A stretch of 64,000 bases of DNA, from positions 43,016,192 to 43,080,191 of the forward strand of contig NC_133657.1 in the NCBI RefSeq assembly GCF_009905375.1. The letters are read 5' to 3'. This stretch comes from Apium graveolens. Taxonomy: Eukaryota > Streptophyta > Magnoliopsida > Apiales > Apiaceae. Below the pieces are notes generated by a model. The model did not search any database. It had not been told where the DNA came from and saw only the letters and a program-made list of their open reading frames with translations. Of the stretch, positions 37,148-47,837 are shown one piece after another. Both the position numbers and the translations under genes were made by a program. How positions within the stretch are numbered: the stretch's first letter is position 1; each line of letters starts with the position of its first letter.

Positions 37148-37160
37148 ATAAGGGGGAGGA
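37148..37160 (+). other. Outer gypsy polypurine tract
   Basis: ATAAGGGGGAGGA directly precedes TGTCACGACC. Confidence 0.88.
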
Positions 37161-38574
37161 TGTCACGACCTATAAATTACACTTGTATTATATCTTAATA
37201 AAGATGATTTATATGTTTTATTATATCATTATGTGTGTTGAGTCATAAAACCCTAGCTCTTATGTGCTACGTGTATTCTATTTCGGTCAGAATGTGTTCT
37301 GGATAATAATCGAGTGTTTTACTGTTAACTAAATGTTTTTATATCCAAGGTCGCACGGACCAAACAGTGTTTTAATATCCTATAATTCAAACAAAATCAT
37401 TGGCCTTTTTTGCCAAGTATGGCCACATCGATATTCTGAACATCCGGACGTTTTACAAATTTTCTCGTTTCGGAAAATTGACTTTTCCGGGCCCCTTCGG
37501 GTGTAAAACCCCCATAAAAATCATATTTTTATTTTTATAGGATAATAAAATTATCAAATATCATTTTTTTTTTGCATTTTTGTATTATTCACAATTTTTG
37601 GGAATTTTTGCCATATATTTTGTATTTATTGGATATTTAAAAATTCAAAATTAATACCCAAAAATTATAAAAATTGGGGCCAATTAATTTTATTAGATGT
37701 ATAATGAGGGTCTTAATTTTATTTAGGGGTATTATTTTTACTAGTATAAATATCTAATTAATTAATAATTAATTATTAATTAACTATAAAAAAATCAGAA
37801 AATAAAAATTAAGAGTGTTGGTGAAGTTCTTGTTCTTGAAGGAGAAAGAAGATCAAATCATGATTTCAGAAGATTTACTGAACCACTGTGCTTGGGTTTG
37901 GCCGGAGTTCATTGAGGGGGGTGTTTGGACGCGTGAATGGGGGCGGGGGAACAGCTGCTACACGGAGGAATCGAACCGGGGGAAGAAACAGTCGTGTTTT
38001 CCTCGGGAATCGAGGCTCGCCGGAACAGGGGACGGCCACCGTATGTTTTCCAGATTCCGGCGGGTCAACCCTGTTCTTGCCAACCCGAATTTCGACCTGT
38101 CAACCCATAGTTAAGACCCGGTTTTGATCCTCAAAATCCTATTCCTGAATTTTAAAATCTGTTTCAGATTTATTAATTTACTTTTATTTTTATAAAATTC
38201 TATAAATTAGTTTCATTTAATTAAAAAATTAAATAAATAATTTGATTAAATCTGAATTATTTTGTAAATAATTTCTGAAATTATTTTTTGTATTCAGAAA
38301 TTCGAAAATTTATTTATTTATTACTTAATTATTTATCTATTTAGTTAATTACTTATTATCCGGGGATTAATTATTTAAACCAATTACTTATTAATCGGTT
38401 TAATCGAATAACTCGTAGTAAATTTAAGTGCGTTCCAAATTTTAGGAATTCGGTATGTAATTATTTATTTACTTAATTATTATTCATTTAAATTGATAAT
38501 TCATTTTATAATTAATCATTTTAAAAATTATTTTAATTGAATAATTTGTAATAAATCCTAATTAATAAATCCTA
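37161..38574 (+). repeat. Outer gypsy 3' LTR, first part
   Basis: It starts TGTCACGACC after the polypurine tract. Its internal plan resembles the inner gypsy LTR: a GGGxxxxACCCC-type stretch near 37480, AT-rich runs and a GC-rich island at 37890-38110. No matching LTR end is seen, so it is probably interrupted by the Tat element. The right limit given is approximate. Confidence 0.7.
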
Positions 38575-38689
38575 ATGTTAACCTTTTTGGTCTGAATGTC
38601 ATACATCTTCTTATTGGGCCTTGTAGCCCCAATCATGTGTAATTAATGCAATATTAATTACGTAATCGGGATTTTTTTATTCCCTATCA
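38575..38689 (-). repeat. Tat 3' LTR start, left limit uncertain
   Basis: On the minus strand it begins TGATAGGG right after a polypurine tract and contains ATTACGTAATTAAT and the GGGCC/GGCCC pair typical of this kind of LTR. Only about 115 bases fit before sequence that resembles the outer gypsy LTR, so it may be truncated. Confidence 0.5.
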
Positions 38690-38706
38690 TTTGCCCCCCA
38701 ACTTTT
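38690..38706 (-). other. Tat polypurine tract
   Basis: The minus strand reads AAAAGTTGGGGGGCAAA next to TGATAGGG. Confidence 0.7.
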
Positions 38707-38819
38707 AGGAAACAGTAACTAGGTTTCACAGAAATTAAGTTCATTCGTTCCCTTACAGGGTATCATTTTTACGTAAAGTGTGGAGCGACCTACACATTTA
38801 CAACGATTTACTTTTATCC

Positions 38820-38955
38820 CTATTATTTAGGAACTATCTTAATTTCCAGGAATTTCCCTTTAATTTATAGGATTTACAGGAAATTTTTTTAATTTTCTGG
38901 AATTTTCCCTTAATTCTCTGGATTTTTCCTTAATTTCCAGGAATTTTCCCGACTT
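38820..38955 (+). repeat. Short tandem repeat, TTAATTTCCAGGAATTTTCC type
   Basis: About five imperfect units of 20-25 bases of the type CTTAATTTCCAGGAATTTTCC. Related single copies recur near 39250-39290. Confidence 0.75.
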
Positions 38956-39349
38956 TAAGTCTATCTTGGTGAAGTAACGGGCTCCCTTAACTAGTCAAAT
39001 GGGAAGCAATTTTATGACAAATCTGGTCCGATGGCAGGGTGTGATGGGCGGTGTGTACAGGTCTGTTATTATGGTATAATTTGAACCACCGGTCGCTAGT
39101 CGAGAAGGGAGAAAGCCCGGGGAACTACAACGACCGACACAGAGTAAGAAGGGATATGGAAAGAATGGAAAACCTATGGGAGCCCTGAGAAGTAAGATTG
39201 GAAGAGAACAACCATCTAACTCTAGAAGCTAGGGTTTTGTCCTTAATTCCGTGATTTTCCTTAATTTCCAGAATTTATCCTTTTTCTGGATTTATTCTCA
39301 ATTTTCGGCTCTAAATTGATCAGGAAATGCTTTAAATCGACCAGGATCC

Positions 39350-39660
39350 ATGATCGAAATCGATCAGGATCCTGATCGAATTAGCTGTTATTCTGTCTTT
39401 CTGGTCGATGGAAATTCGACCAGGATTTATGCCAAAATCGACCAAGATTCCTGATCGAAATCGATCAGGATCCTGATCGAACTAGCTGTCATTCTGTCTC
39501 TCTGGTCGATGGAAATTCGACCAGGATTTGTGCCAAAATCGACCAGAATTCCTGATCGAAATCGATCAGGATCCTGATCGAAATCGATCAGGATCTTGAT
39601 CGAACTAGCTTAAGACTTGTTTCCCTAATCGATCATATTTCGACCAGGATTCCTAATCGA
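39350..39660 (+). repeat. 101-bp tandem repeat with 20-bp perfect palindromes
   Basis: The unit recurs with period 101. Palindromes TCGATCAGGATC... occupy 39360-39379, 39461-39480 and 39562-39581. Each unit also has GGTCGATGGAAATTCGACC, itself a near-palindrome. It lies 0.5-0.8 kb upstream of the TATA box of the antisense gene. Confidence 0.9.
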
Positions 39661-39699
39661 AATCGATCAGGATTCTAATCGAATTAAACAAGCTTATTC

Positions 39700-40012
39700 T
39701 TTTTTGTTCGAATAAAAATTCGATCAGGATGTTATTCTTTATCGATCAGGACTCTGATCGAACTAAATGGATTTTTACCCTTTTAATCGAATGGAATATC
39801 GATCAAGATTTTTCCTTTCATCGATCATGACTCTGATCGAACTAAATGGCTTTTTTACCCTTTTAATCGAATGGAATATCGATTAGGATTCTTCCTTTCG
39901 TCGATCAGGACTCTGATCGAACTAAATGGCTTTTTACCCTTTTAATCGAATGGAATATCGATCAGGATTCCTAACTTTTGTCGATCAGGACTCTGATCGA
40001 AACATTTCTTCA
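39700..40012 (+). repeat. 80-bp tandem repeat, GATCAGGACTCTGATCGA type
   Basis: The core CTCTGATCGA starts at 39752, 39831, 39911 and 39991, giving a period of 79-80. Units share the GATCAGGA...TCTGATC inverted arms with the neighbouring 101-bp array. Confidence 0.9.
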
Positions 40013-40150
40013 AAATTCTGGTCGATTTTTGACCATTCAGTTTCCATCCGTGCTTCTAGAATATTCCTGAAACTTCCCCATAGTGGGCTTTCCTCAAGTT
40101 GGGCCATGCTGTATGGGCCTTAAAACGCCTCGTATTCCGAGCTTTTCGCC

Positions 40151-40158
40151 TATAAAAG
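40151..40158 (+). promoter_or_regulatory. Putative TATA box of the Tat antisense gene
   Basis: TATAAAAG lies 187 bases before the first ATG (40338), with no ATG between, and is followed by a CT-rich leader typical of plant 5' UTRs. Confidence 0.7.
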
Positions 40159-41150
40159 AGAAGTGAGAAGTGAGAATCCTCACTTCACTTCTCATTTCTC
40201 AACTTTTCTCTAAAAAACTCTCTCAAATTTCTCTCAAGCTTCCTCTCTTAGAAAGGCGATTTTCGGCGACCTCAGCCACCGTAGCTCCACCACCTTCAAG
40301 TTTTTCTGGGTTTCAAGCCTTCATCCGAAGAATATCAATGGTTGATCGTGATCTAACTCGTTTGGGGAAGATGAACACTTCCAAGAGAGGTACTGCCATT
40401 CAAATCCAATCTCCGTACACTTCTTTAATTGATATGATAAACACTAGAGGCGATGAATATCCCTCTTTATCTGAATTAGATTCATACAACTATGGTAACA
40501 CTTTCCACGAGTTTGAGGGTAGGATTGAGTCCATAAACACCATATATAAACTTCCACCCCACCTTAGAATTACCCCAGCCGCCCCTGGGGATAGGATATG
40601 TAACTGGGAGGGTGACACTCTATTTATTTATAGAGGAGCCCTAACCGCAGGTCTTAGGTTCCCATTTCATGAATTTATTCCTTGTTTACTTGCAGACGTA
40701 AAAATCAACCCTTGTCAACTCCCTCCTAATGCATGGAGGAATATTATATGTTTTATGCTTCTATGTCTTAGAAACAATTTTCCTCTTTCCTTAGCTGTCT
40801 TTAGGAAAAATTTTCAATTTTATAACAGTTTCATGGGTCAACCGGGTTGGGTTTTAATTCGTTAATGGCCCAAAATTCCCCATATTTTTGATAGCAACTC
40901 TATAGTCGAGAACAACCCTAAATGGAAGGATGAGTTTGTTAGGCTGACCTGGGCTTGGGTGATTGGGCCACACTCTTCCGTAGGCCCTTTTGCAAAGTGT
41001 CAGATGGGAGTCCTGGTAGCATCATGTTAACTGATGAGGAGGAGGTGGCCTATCAAACCCTCATTTCAGATGACGGAAAAACAGATACTTGGACTCTTTT
41101 AGAGGAGTTCTCGTTAAAGAAAGTTGGACTTTCTCATGCCAGTGATAAGG

Positions 41151-41239
41151 GTAACCCTACCTGCGCATCTATTTTACTCCTTTTTTATTGCAACTCTATT
41201 ATTTCCATAATTTTAATACTTTTCTTCTCTTTCTTTCAG
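41151..41239 (+). other. Predicted intron 1 of the Tat antisense gene
   Basis: GTAACC ... TTTCTTTCAG with a long pyrimidine stretch. The join keeps the reading frame (GAT AAG G then CT TGT GAG). Confidence 0.8.
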
Positions 41240-41580
41240 CTTGTGAGGCCATTAACAATATCAACAGGCCTAAGGAGGGGGAATCTGGCCGCCAGAAGAG
41301 GGCCAAGCTAAACAGAGACCCCAGGGGCAAGCCTGATGCTCCCACCTTCCTTAGGCCCCACGTCCCTATTGTGGAGCTGGGGGATGATGTGGATCCTCGA
41401 CTTAAGGTGCACTCCTTTAGGCCTAACTGGGGCTTTAGGAGAAGTGATACAGTGGTTGGATCCACCAAGCATGCCAAGGATTGGTCGTACCATTCCATCA
41501 CTCCCCACGACTTCACTGACATTGTCACGGGGAGTGACATCGAGTCTATTGAGCTTTTGGGTTCTCATGCCCAAGCTGCG

Positions 41581-41662
41581 GTAACGTCCCTTTCTTTTCT
41601 CCTTAAGTTCCAACCTTCTTGTTTTTTAACGAACTTGTGTTAACTCATATTTCTTTGTGCAG
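41581..41662 (+). other. Predicted intron 2 of the Tat antisense gene
   Basis: GTAACG ... TTTGTGCAG. Exon 2 ends on a whole codon and exon 3 begins AGT AAC ACC in frame. The intron is T-rich, as plant introns are. Confidence 0.8.
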
Positions 41663-42184
41663 AGTAACACCTACTTCCTAGAGGCCCTCCATCAGGCTAG
41701 GTCTTGGAAGGGGAACTCTGATGAGTTTGAAAGGGAGATGAAGGAATGGAAGGAGAGAGCTGAGGTCCTGGAGAAGAAGCTGGACACAAAGAGGGATGAG
41801 CTGTCTAAGGCTCATTCTGAGCTGGTGAAACTTAGGAGTGATAAGGAAAAACTCATTGATGATTACATGGATTCTGATAAATTCAAGAATCTCATGGAAA
41901 TCCACAATGAGGGTCTTTATTCTTTGCAGTTTACCCAGGGATGAGATACAGCTGTGAAGGCGGTCTCGGAGAAGCATCCCGGCCTAGTAGATCCCAAGGA
42001 CTTTATAAGTCTTGAGAATCCAGAGACTGAGGATAGGTTGGATGCTCTCTTCAACTCTCCCCCGCCTGATGATCGTATTCTGGATCCCAGCACTGCCTCT
42101 CCTCCTGCTTCTCCCGTGAAGGACGCTGAGAAAGAAGGTGCCGATAAGGAGCAAGGGAATGAAGGCTTCCGCATGGAGGAATAG

Positions 42185-42669
42185 TATTTCTAGTTTGTAA
42201 TTTTATTCGTAACTTATTGTTGAACTTTATTTGTATCCGAAACTTATTACCCTTCGGGGTTTGTTTATTATGCTTTCTTCTTCATACCTTTCTCCTTTAA
42301 CTTTTCAGCACTTATTATGCTTTTAATGTTAAATGACCTGAACTACTTAGCCCTTTGTGCAACAAGCACTCCTTATAATAGAAGAATTCTTAAAGTCTTC
42401 TTCTTTCAATGATCAAAACATGATCTTTGTTAAAATCACACAAAGTATTATCACAACTTAAATATCTAAAGGTTGTAATAATTTCAAACTCATTAATATG
42501 AAGTCTGGTTTTCCAAAACCTTACATAGCATGGGTTCAACCCTTAATAATAATGAATCAACAATGTAAATCCTATTGGAATTAGAATATAAAATCCTACG
42601 CAAGCAAAGCTTCAAGGTTCTTTTCAACCTACTTGTCGTTTTGACAACTGAGAATCATGTTCAACTGAT
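42185..42669. other. Spacer between convergent Tat genes
   Basis: AT-rich, no ORF. It would contain the 3' ends of both the antisense gene and the pol transcript unit. No clear terminator motif. Confidence 0.6.
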
Positions 42670-44219
42670 TTACACATAGTAAACCTTGAGGTTTTGTGCA
42701 TGCCTAGTTCTCGAGACTTCAAAACCATCCATAGTTTCTAACTTGTAGGTTCCTCTTCCTTGAACGCTCTTAACCTTATATGGCCCTTCCCAATTCGGGG
42801 CAAGCTTTCCTTTCTGCCCTACTCCAGAGGCTTCCATTTTTCTAAGGACCAAATCTCCTTGCTTGAAGAACCTTTCCTTAACCCTTAGGTTGTAATAAAA
42901 TGAAGCTTTCTTCTGATAGTTCAGTATCTTTGCATGTGCTTCATCTCGTACTTCATCGATTAAGTCCAAGGCTAATATTTGCCCCTCCTCATTTTCCTCA
43001 ATAATAAAAGCCTGGACTCGGGGAGATGAGTGCGATATTTCTACAGGGACAACTGCTTCTGCCCCATACGCCAACATGAATGGAGTGGCTCCGGTAGTGA
43101 CTCTACAAGTAGTTCTGTAAGCCCAAAGTATCGGGAGTATTTCATCAACCCAATTATTCCTGGATTTCTCAATCCTCTTCTTTAGTCCATCCAGGATTAT
43201 TCGATTTCCCACTTCCGCTTGCCCATTAGCTTGTGGATGAGCCACAGAGGTAAATCGTAACTCAATCTCATTCTCTCCACAATACATCTTAAATTCTTCA
43301 TTGTTGAACTGTGTTCCATTATCGGTAACCAAGATACGGGGAATTCCATACTGGCACATGATGTTTTCCCACAGGAATTGTGTAACCTGCTTAGTTGTGA
43401 TTTTGGCCAATGGCTTGGCTTCAATCCATTTAGTAAAATAATCTATGGCTACAATCAGGAACTTTCTTTATGTCGTGGCCATGAAGAAAGGTCCAAGTAT
43501 ATCCATTCCCCACATAGCAAAGGGGATAGGTGAGTTGATGGAGGTCAGCATCTCAGGGGGTTGTCTAACGACAGGCGTATGCTTCTGACAGCGGTCACAC
43601 TTCTTCACATACTCTTTGGCATCAGCAATCATTTCTGGCCAATAGAAGCCTAAATAGGTTATCTTGTGAGCTAGTGCTCTGCCCCCAAGTGTTGTCCACA
43701 GATACCTTCATGTACTTCTTCCAGAGCCAAGCGTGTCTCATCGAGCCTGAGACATCGTAAGTAGGGAATCACATAAGATCTTTTATACAAAATCCCATCT
43801 ATGAAGGAGTATCTTAGTACTCAAACAACCAACTTCCGTGCTTCAGTAGCATCATTTGGCAACCAACCGGTTTGGATATGGGTCTTAATGGGATCTATCC
43901 ATGACGTCCCCAGACCAATAGGAGCTACAAGCTTAACATCAATGCTCTGTGTCTTCAAAACGCGGAAGTATACACTTCCTGAACTTTTCTATATCTCAGA
44001 TGAAGGAAACTTTGATAAGGCATCTGCCTTAGCATTTTCCTCCCTTGGAATGTGCTCAACATGGCATTCATCGAATTGGGTCATCATAGCCCTTACTAGA
44101 CGGACATACTTAGCCATTGTATCATCCTTCGCCTCAAACTCTCCCTTTACCTGGGATATGACCAACTTCGAGTCTCCATAGACCTTCAAGTTCTTGACTC
44201 TCAGTGTCCCTGCCAGGCC
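42670..44219 (-). pseudogene. pol: Tat pol fragment: RNase H end and integrase
   Basis: RNase H ends with VYGDSKLVISQVKGEF and HIPREENAKADALSKF (44190-43989). The integrase follows: zinc region with CDRCQKH (about 43600-43570), first catalytic Asp in WGMDILGPF, second in VTDNGTQF, Glu in NGQAEVGNR. The last 246 residues (43410-42670) are open and end LKVYYV. Stops occur at about 43470 (TAA after MATT) and in the zinc region. The right edge is cut by Copia D. No chromodomain follows, as expected for Tat. Confidence 0.88.
44215..44219. repeat. Probable TSD of Copia D, left copy (AGGCC)
   Basis: These five bases precede TGAAGGG; the partner would be beyond base 64000, so it is unconfirmed. Confidence 0.45.
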
Positions 44220-44561
44220 TGAAGGGTTTTTAGCACATAAACGCAACGAAACGTAAATTTAAATCTTAAAAAAAACCGAAACCCTCCGCAGGATCCATGT
44301 GAAAAATAATATTTAATTCATAGTTCAGTATGTTTACCTTAAGAAGCTTTACGTTCATGGAAAGATGGAGGTCTTTAATAGCGATCCAAGAACGATGAAC
44401 GGAAATCCCTAGCAGCTGCTCCTCAAGTGTGAAGCACTCCACAAGTATCCACCAAGAGTACAATGTGATGGAGGAGGAAGAGGTTGAGAGAATTAGTTGC
44501 CTCCCTCTTGTTCTACTGTAGAATTAGTGTTAATTATTTGGGTTGAGGCAAATAGGGTTTA
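44220..44561 (-). repeat. Copia D left (3') LTR, outer part
   Basis: It matches 63726-64000 closely (same start TGAAGGGTTTTTA). It is cut by Copia C and resumes at 57350. Confidence 0.93.
44557..44561. repeat. TSD of Copia C, left copy (GTTTA)
   Basis: Same five bases as 57345-57349. Confidence 0.93.
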
Positions 44562-44746
44562 TGTTAGTCCCTTAACAATATAGCAAGAATTACAGAAGGG
44601 GGGTTGAATGGAATTCTTGAACCTTTTTCTTAAAATAAAAATGTCCAACTCGAATATAGATATAATGTTTTGATTGGCACAATGCGGAATAGAAATATAA
44701 TGATTGAAAACATAAGTAATTAAAAATAAGAGTCTTTAAAAACTTT

Positions 44747-44772
44747 CTGGTGGATTTAAACAATTCCACCAG
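44747..44772 (-). other. LTR hairpin in Copia C
   Basis: CTGGTGGA (44747-44754) pairs with TCCACCAG (44765-44772), a 10-base loop. The other LTR keeps it at about 56509-56534. Related to the Copia A hairpin. Confidence 0.6.
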
Positions 44773-44940
44773 AGATATATATAATATATCGAGAGGACTC
44801 TGTGTGCAAGAATACTCACAGCTGCTTACAAATGAACTACTGAGTTTACAGGAAATGCTAAAGATTCTGCTTACAAAGATTTCTCTGTTTTTGTGTTTCT
44901 CAGCTATCTCAGTTATTTTTCTATTTGCTACTCTCTTGGT

Positions 44941-44948
44941 TTATATAA
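44941..44948 (-). promoter_or_regulatory. Putative TATA box, Copia C 3' LTR
   Basis: TTATATAA in TATTATATAAACCAAG on the minus strand; the same in the 5' LTR at 56703-56710. Confidence 0.55.
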
Positions 44949-45117
44949 TACCAAGATTACAAAGTCAAAAAGACTGAACAAATATAAAATCTAACAGTCT
45001 TAATCTTTGCTGCTTTTCGTCCTCTATCACCCAGTTAATGGGCTTCCACAATGTGTTTGTATACAACTCGACGGCTGTGTGTCAGCTTTCACTGTTCAAC
45101 TGATGTTTGAATTATTG

Positions 45118-45246
45118 ATATGATCATCCGTCGACTTTCAGATCATCCATCGATGACTTAATTGATCATCCGTTGACTACTTTGTTAAACATCCATTGAT
45201 AGTCATTTGATCATCCGTCGAAGGCTTTGTTAATCATCCGTCGGTA
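45118..45246 (-). repeat. CCGTCGA motif array in Copia C 3' LTR
   Basis: GATCATCCGTCGA, GATCATCCATCGA, GATCATCCGTTGA, ACATCCATTGA, GATCATCCGTCGA and AATCATCCGTCGG at about 20-25 base steps. It is upstream of the TATA box on the minus strand. Confidence 0.9.
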
Positions 45247-45582
45247 GCTATTTTGGCACTTGACTTCATTTCAGTTATACAGAATTACAAGACATTACTT
45301 ATGTACAATTAATCAACCTATTCTGCATATCTAGTTAAAGTCAACATGACTTAAATGCTACTACAGATTCTATACAAAGGGGCATACATCACTGTGCTAC
45401 AAACTTATTGTTACATAAGCTACTCACTTGATGGATAATAAGTTAATCATCCGTCGGGACTATAATGAGTTATCCGTCGGGACTATAATTCTTATCCGTC
45501 GAGTGCTACATTATTTCACTAAGTAAATTCTACTTAGATGTTTTATTTAAGTGATCATCAAGTACACAACATATTCACAACA

Positions 45583-45596
45583 ATCTCCCCCAATTT
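45583..45596 (-). other. Copia C polypurine tract
   Basis: AAATTGGGGGAGAT on the minus strand, identical to Copia A. Confidence 0.92.
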
Positions 45597-45823
45597 ATGT
45601 CTACTGAAATTGTAGCCATAAATTAAGAGATGCTTGATGATAACAAAACATCCTAAACATATATCTTTAAAGATAAGTTGATAAAACTGAAAGTGCTTCA
45701 ATTAAACAAAATGTACAAGGTTTGGCTCACAGTCAGTTCAAGATGCTCCTCTGGCCAGAGCAGGTTTTTCTAGTTCCTTGAAGGTCTGGATCTTCTTCCA
45801 AGCTTTCTGTTGTTTTCTTCAAT

Positions 45824-47164
45824 TTAATTCTGGAGGTGCCTGTGGAATTCTAGTTCATCAGATTCTGAGAGATCTAGCATTTCTTGCATCTCCAAGAGAG
45901 TCTCATTGCTAGAGATACTCAATTGGTCTTCTAGTTTGAAGAATCTTCTCACACCCTTGTCATCCATGAATTCCATCAGGCAGTAGGGCCTTAGATGCAC
46001 TCTTCTCCCTGTGTATGGGATGATTAGAGTCTTTGGGAGTGCATCTTTAGCTCTAACACTCCTCAGCTCTTCAATCCTCTTCAATACTAGTCTTCTTGCA
46101 GTTACATTGAACCCAAAGTTTTTCTTGAAGGATGAATAGACTTTGATTAACACAGCTTGGCTTTCTTGAAGTATCCTGTGAAGAGGCCACTGAATCTCCC
46201 TTCCTCCTTTGTACTTGAACACCAACCTTTCAGGTAGGTTTCTGTATACATCAATTGCCCTTACTTCATCCAATTCATCCAGATAAAGGTTTAGATCTGA
46301 GAATTCTTTGATGTCACACAAGTACAAGTAGTCTCCCCTGTTGACCTTGGGTTGAGCTTTAACTACTGACTTGGATTTGAGAGGTGACAGCTTCACTTTC
46401 TTGACTGCCCTTGATTTTGTCCTTTTTGGCTTGGTAAGGATTGGCAAGTTGAAGTCAGGAATTGGTAATTTATTCCACTCTATTGGCTCATCCTTTGGCA
46501 CAATAGGCTCTCCATGTATGTTCCTGTAGGGGTCCACCACCCTTATGTCTTCAAATACCACAGAGGGCTTTGATGCTTGAGTTTTAGCTGGTGTGGATTC
46601 CTTAGGAAATTGATCTTCCAATTCCTTGTCAACAACATCCAGTTTCCTTTTTGTTCTTCTAGCCAATTCTTTCTTTCTTGGGGATTTCTTCTGTTCTTCA
46701 ATCTTCTTCTTTGATTCAGCAGCTTCAGATGGTTGAGAGGGAATTTGTTGAGAAGAGTTTACAGCCTGTAGCTTGGCCAAGATGACAATCTGCTCTCTCT
46801 TTTGTTTAGATTTCTTTGCATCTAGAGCATCTTGCCTCTTTTTCTTCTTTAATCTTGCTTTCTCTTCTTTCTTTGCTTGAGCAAATTGTGGATGTCCAGC
46901 TACCACACAAATTTCCTTTCCATTTCTGAATACCTTAGCAATTCTCCTTTTTGAGGCTGAATTAGCTGGATCTTTATAGAAGACAATGGATCTTGACAGA
47001 AACTTCTTTTCATCAGGCTTAGGTGTCTCATACGCAGTGTCCAAAGGATTCTTCAAAGATGACTTTGGATAATTTACCCTTGGTTTGAGAATTATTTCAG
47101 CCTTTTGTGATTTGATGCAGGAAGATTGTCCTTTCTCCAGATAGTTCATGCTCATCTCATTCAC
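45824..47164 (-). CDS. Open block: C-terminal region of the Copia C accessory protein
   Basis: 446 codons, open to just before the polypurine tract. The first half is strongly basic (KKEEKARLKKKKRQDALDAKK) and could bind nucleic acid. The second half is a compact conserved domain with LYLDELDEVRAIDVYRNLPER and GRRVHLRPYCLMEFMDD. It is homologous to Copia A 10090-11469. Confidence 0.8.
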   Translation of the reverse strand: MNEMSMNYLEKGQSSCIKSQKAEIILKPRVNYPKSSLKNPLDTAYETPKPDEKKFLSRSIVFYKDPANSASKRRIAKVFRNGKEICVVAGHPQFAQAKKEEKARLKKKKRQDALDAKKSKQKREQIVILAKLQAVNSSQQIPSQPSEAAESKKKIEEQKKSPRKKELARRTKRKLDVVDKELEDQFPKESTPAKTQASKPSVVFEDIRVVDPYRNIHGEPIVPKDEPIEWNKLPIPDFNLPILTKPKRTKSRAVKKVKLSPLKSKSVVKAQPKVNRGDYLYLCDIKEFSDLNLYLDELDEVRAIDVYRNLPERLVFKYKGGREIQWPLHRILQESQAVLIKVYSSFKKNFGFNVTARRLVLKRIEELRSVRAKDALPKTLIIPYTGRRVHLRPYCLMEFMDDKGVRRFFKLEDQLSISSNETLLEMQEMLDLSESDELEFHRHLQN

Positions 47165-47837
47165 ACTGATTGGCTTGACATGAGAGTGATGGATGGCTAA
47201 CTTAACTGACTCCTTGACTAGTTTAAATTTCTCTGAATTTCCTCATCAATCTTTTCCCAATTGATTAAACTCAACTTTCCTTTTTCAGCAACTTTCAAAT
47301 TTGCTGCTGTTGCTTCAATTAGATCTATACCATCTGCAACTGGTGGCTTGGAGATAGTAATTGAAGGTACAATCATTTTGCTGATTTGTACTTGAAGTTT
47401 CTCCCCCTCTGTTGGTCCTTTCTCCCCCTTACTTGATTCTCTCTCCCCCTTTTTGTTATCATCAAGTTGAGGAGTTAGGCCTTGTGCTTTAGCCAGTTGC
47501 ATGAGAAGATTTGTCTGAGTCTGTTGATTTTGAAAAAGAATAGCCACTGAATCTTCAATAACTTGAACTCTATTTTCCAGCTTGGCTAGCTTCTTTTCAG
47601 AGTCTGATTATCTCCTCAATGTTAGTAGTAGATCTTGCATGGTACCATATGGCATTACTGAATCCAGCTTCTCAGAGTTATAGGTCTTCAAGTTAGCTAT
47701 ATCTCTTTTCAATTCATCCACACTGAGATTTTGTCTTCAGTGTCGGATCTTCATTAGATGTAGAGAGTCTAGGTGAGCTTGAAGAACAGCCTTGGTACCA
47801 GCATCTGAAGTTTCCTGAAGGGCCTGTTGAATAGCCA

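Larger units (their letters stand above)
40338..42184 (+). pseudogene. Tat antisense extra gene, three exons, putative gypsy-type transposon (Transposase_28-like) protein
   Basis: The first ATG after the TATA box begins MVDRDLTRLGK. The exons are 40338-41150, 41240-41580 and 41663-42184. Both introns are GT-AG (89 and 82 bases) and keep frame (phase 1, then phase 0). Exon 1 encodes a domain like the family named putative gypsy type transposon (ALTAGLRFPFHEFIPCLLA, LPPNAWRNIICFMLLCLR). Exon 3 is a charged coiled coil (EREMKEWKERAEVLEKKL) ending in a Pro/Asp-rich tail. Breaks are a TAA at 40863-40865, a frameshift near 40950 and a TGA at about 41942. It converges with the Tat pol gene. Extra ORFs, sense or antisense, are documented for Ogre/Tat elements; their function is unknown. 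The exon limits are my inference. Confidence 0.8.
38575..44219 (-). mobile_element. Tat/Ogre-like Ty3/gypsy element, 3' half
   Basis: On the minus strand, RNase H and integrase (44219-42670) are followed by a convergent extra gene on the other strand, repeats, a polypurine tract and LTR sequence. An additional antisense ORF downstream of pol is known in the Ogre/Tat group. The integrase lacks a chromodomain and has the Tat-type ending. The 5' half is cut off by Copia D at 44220 and lies beyond the window. The left end is not resolved; LTR-like sequence spans at least 38598-38689. Confidence 0.8.
44562..45582 (-). repeat. Copia C 3' LTR (1,021 bp)
   Basis: TGTTAGTCC to CACAACA on the + strand. 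The partner is 56324-57344, with scattered single-base differences. It has six CCGTCGA-type motifs at 45118-45246 and three more at 45445-45505. Confidence 0.95.

Noticed and set aside
37815..38127. Two overlapping + strand ORFs of 79-99 residues
   Set aside because: They lie in the GC-rich island of the outer gypsy LTR, and no homology is recognised.
44750..44977. 75-residue + strand ORF with a hydrophobic segment, nearly identical at 56512-56739
   Set aside because: It is antisense sequence of the Copia C LTRs. It occurs twice only because LTRs are duplicates, and no family is recognised.
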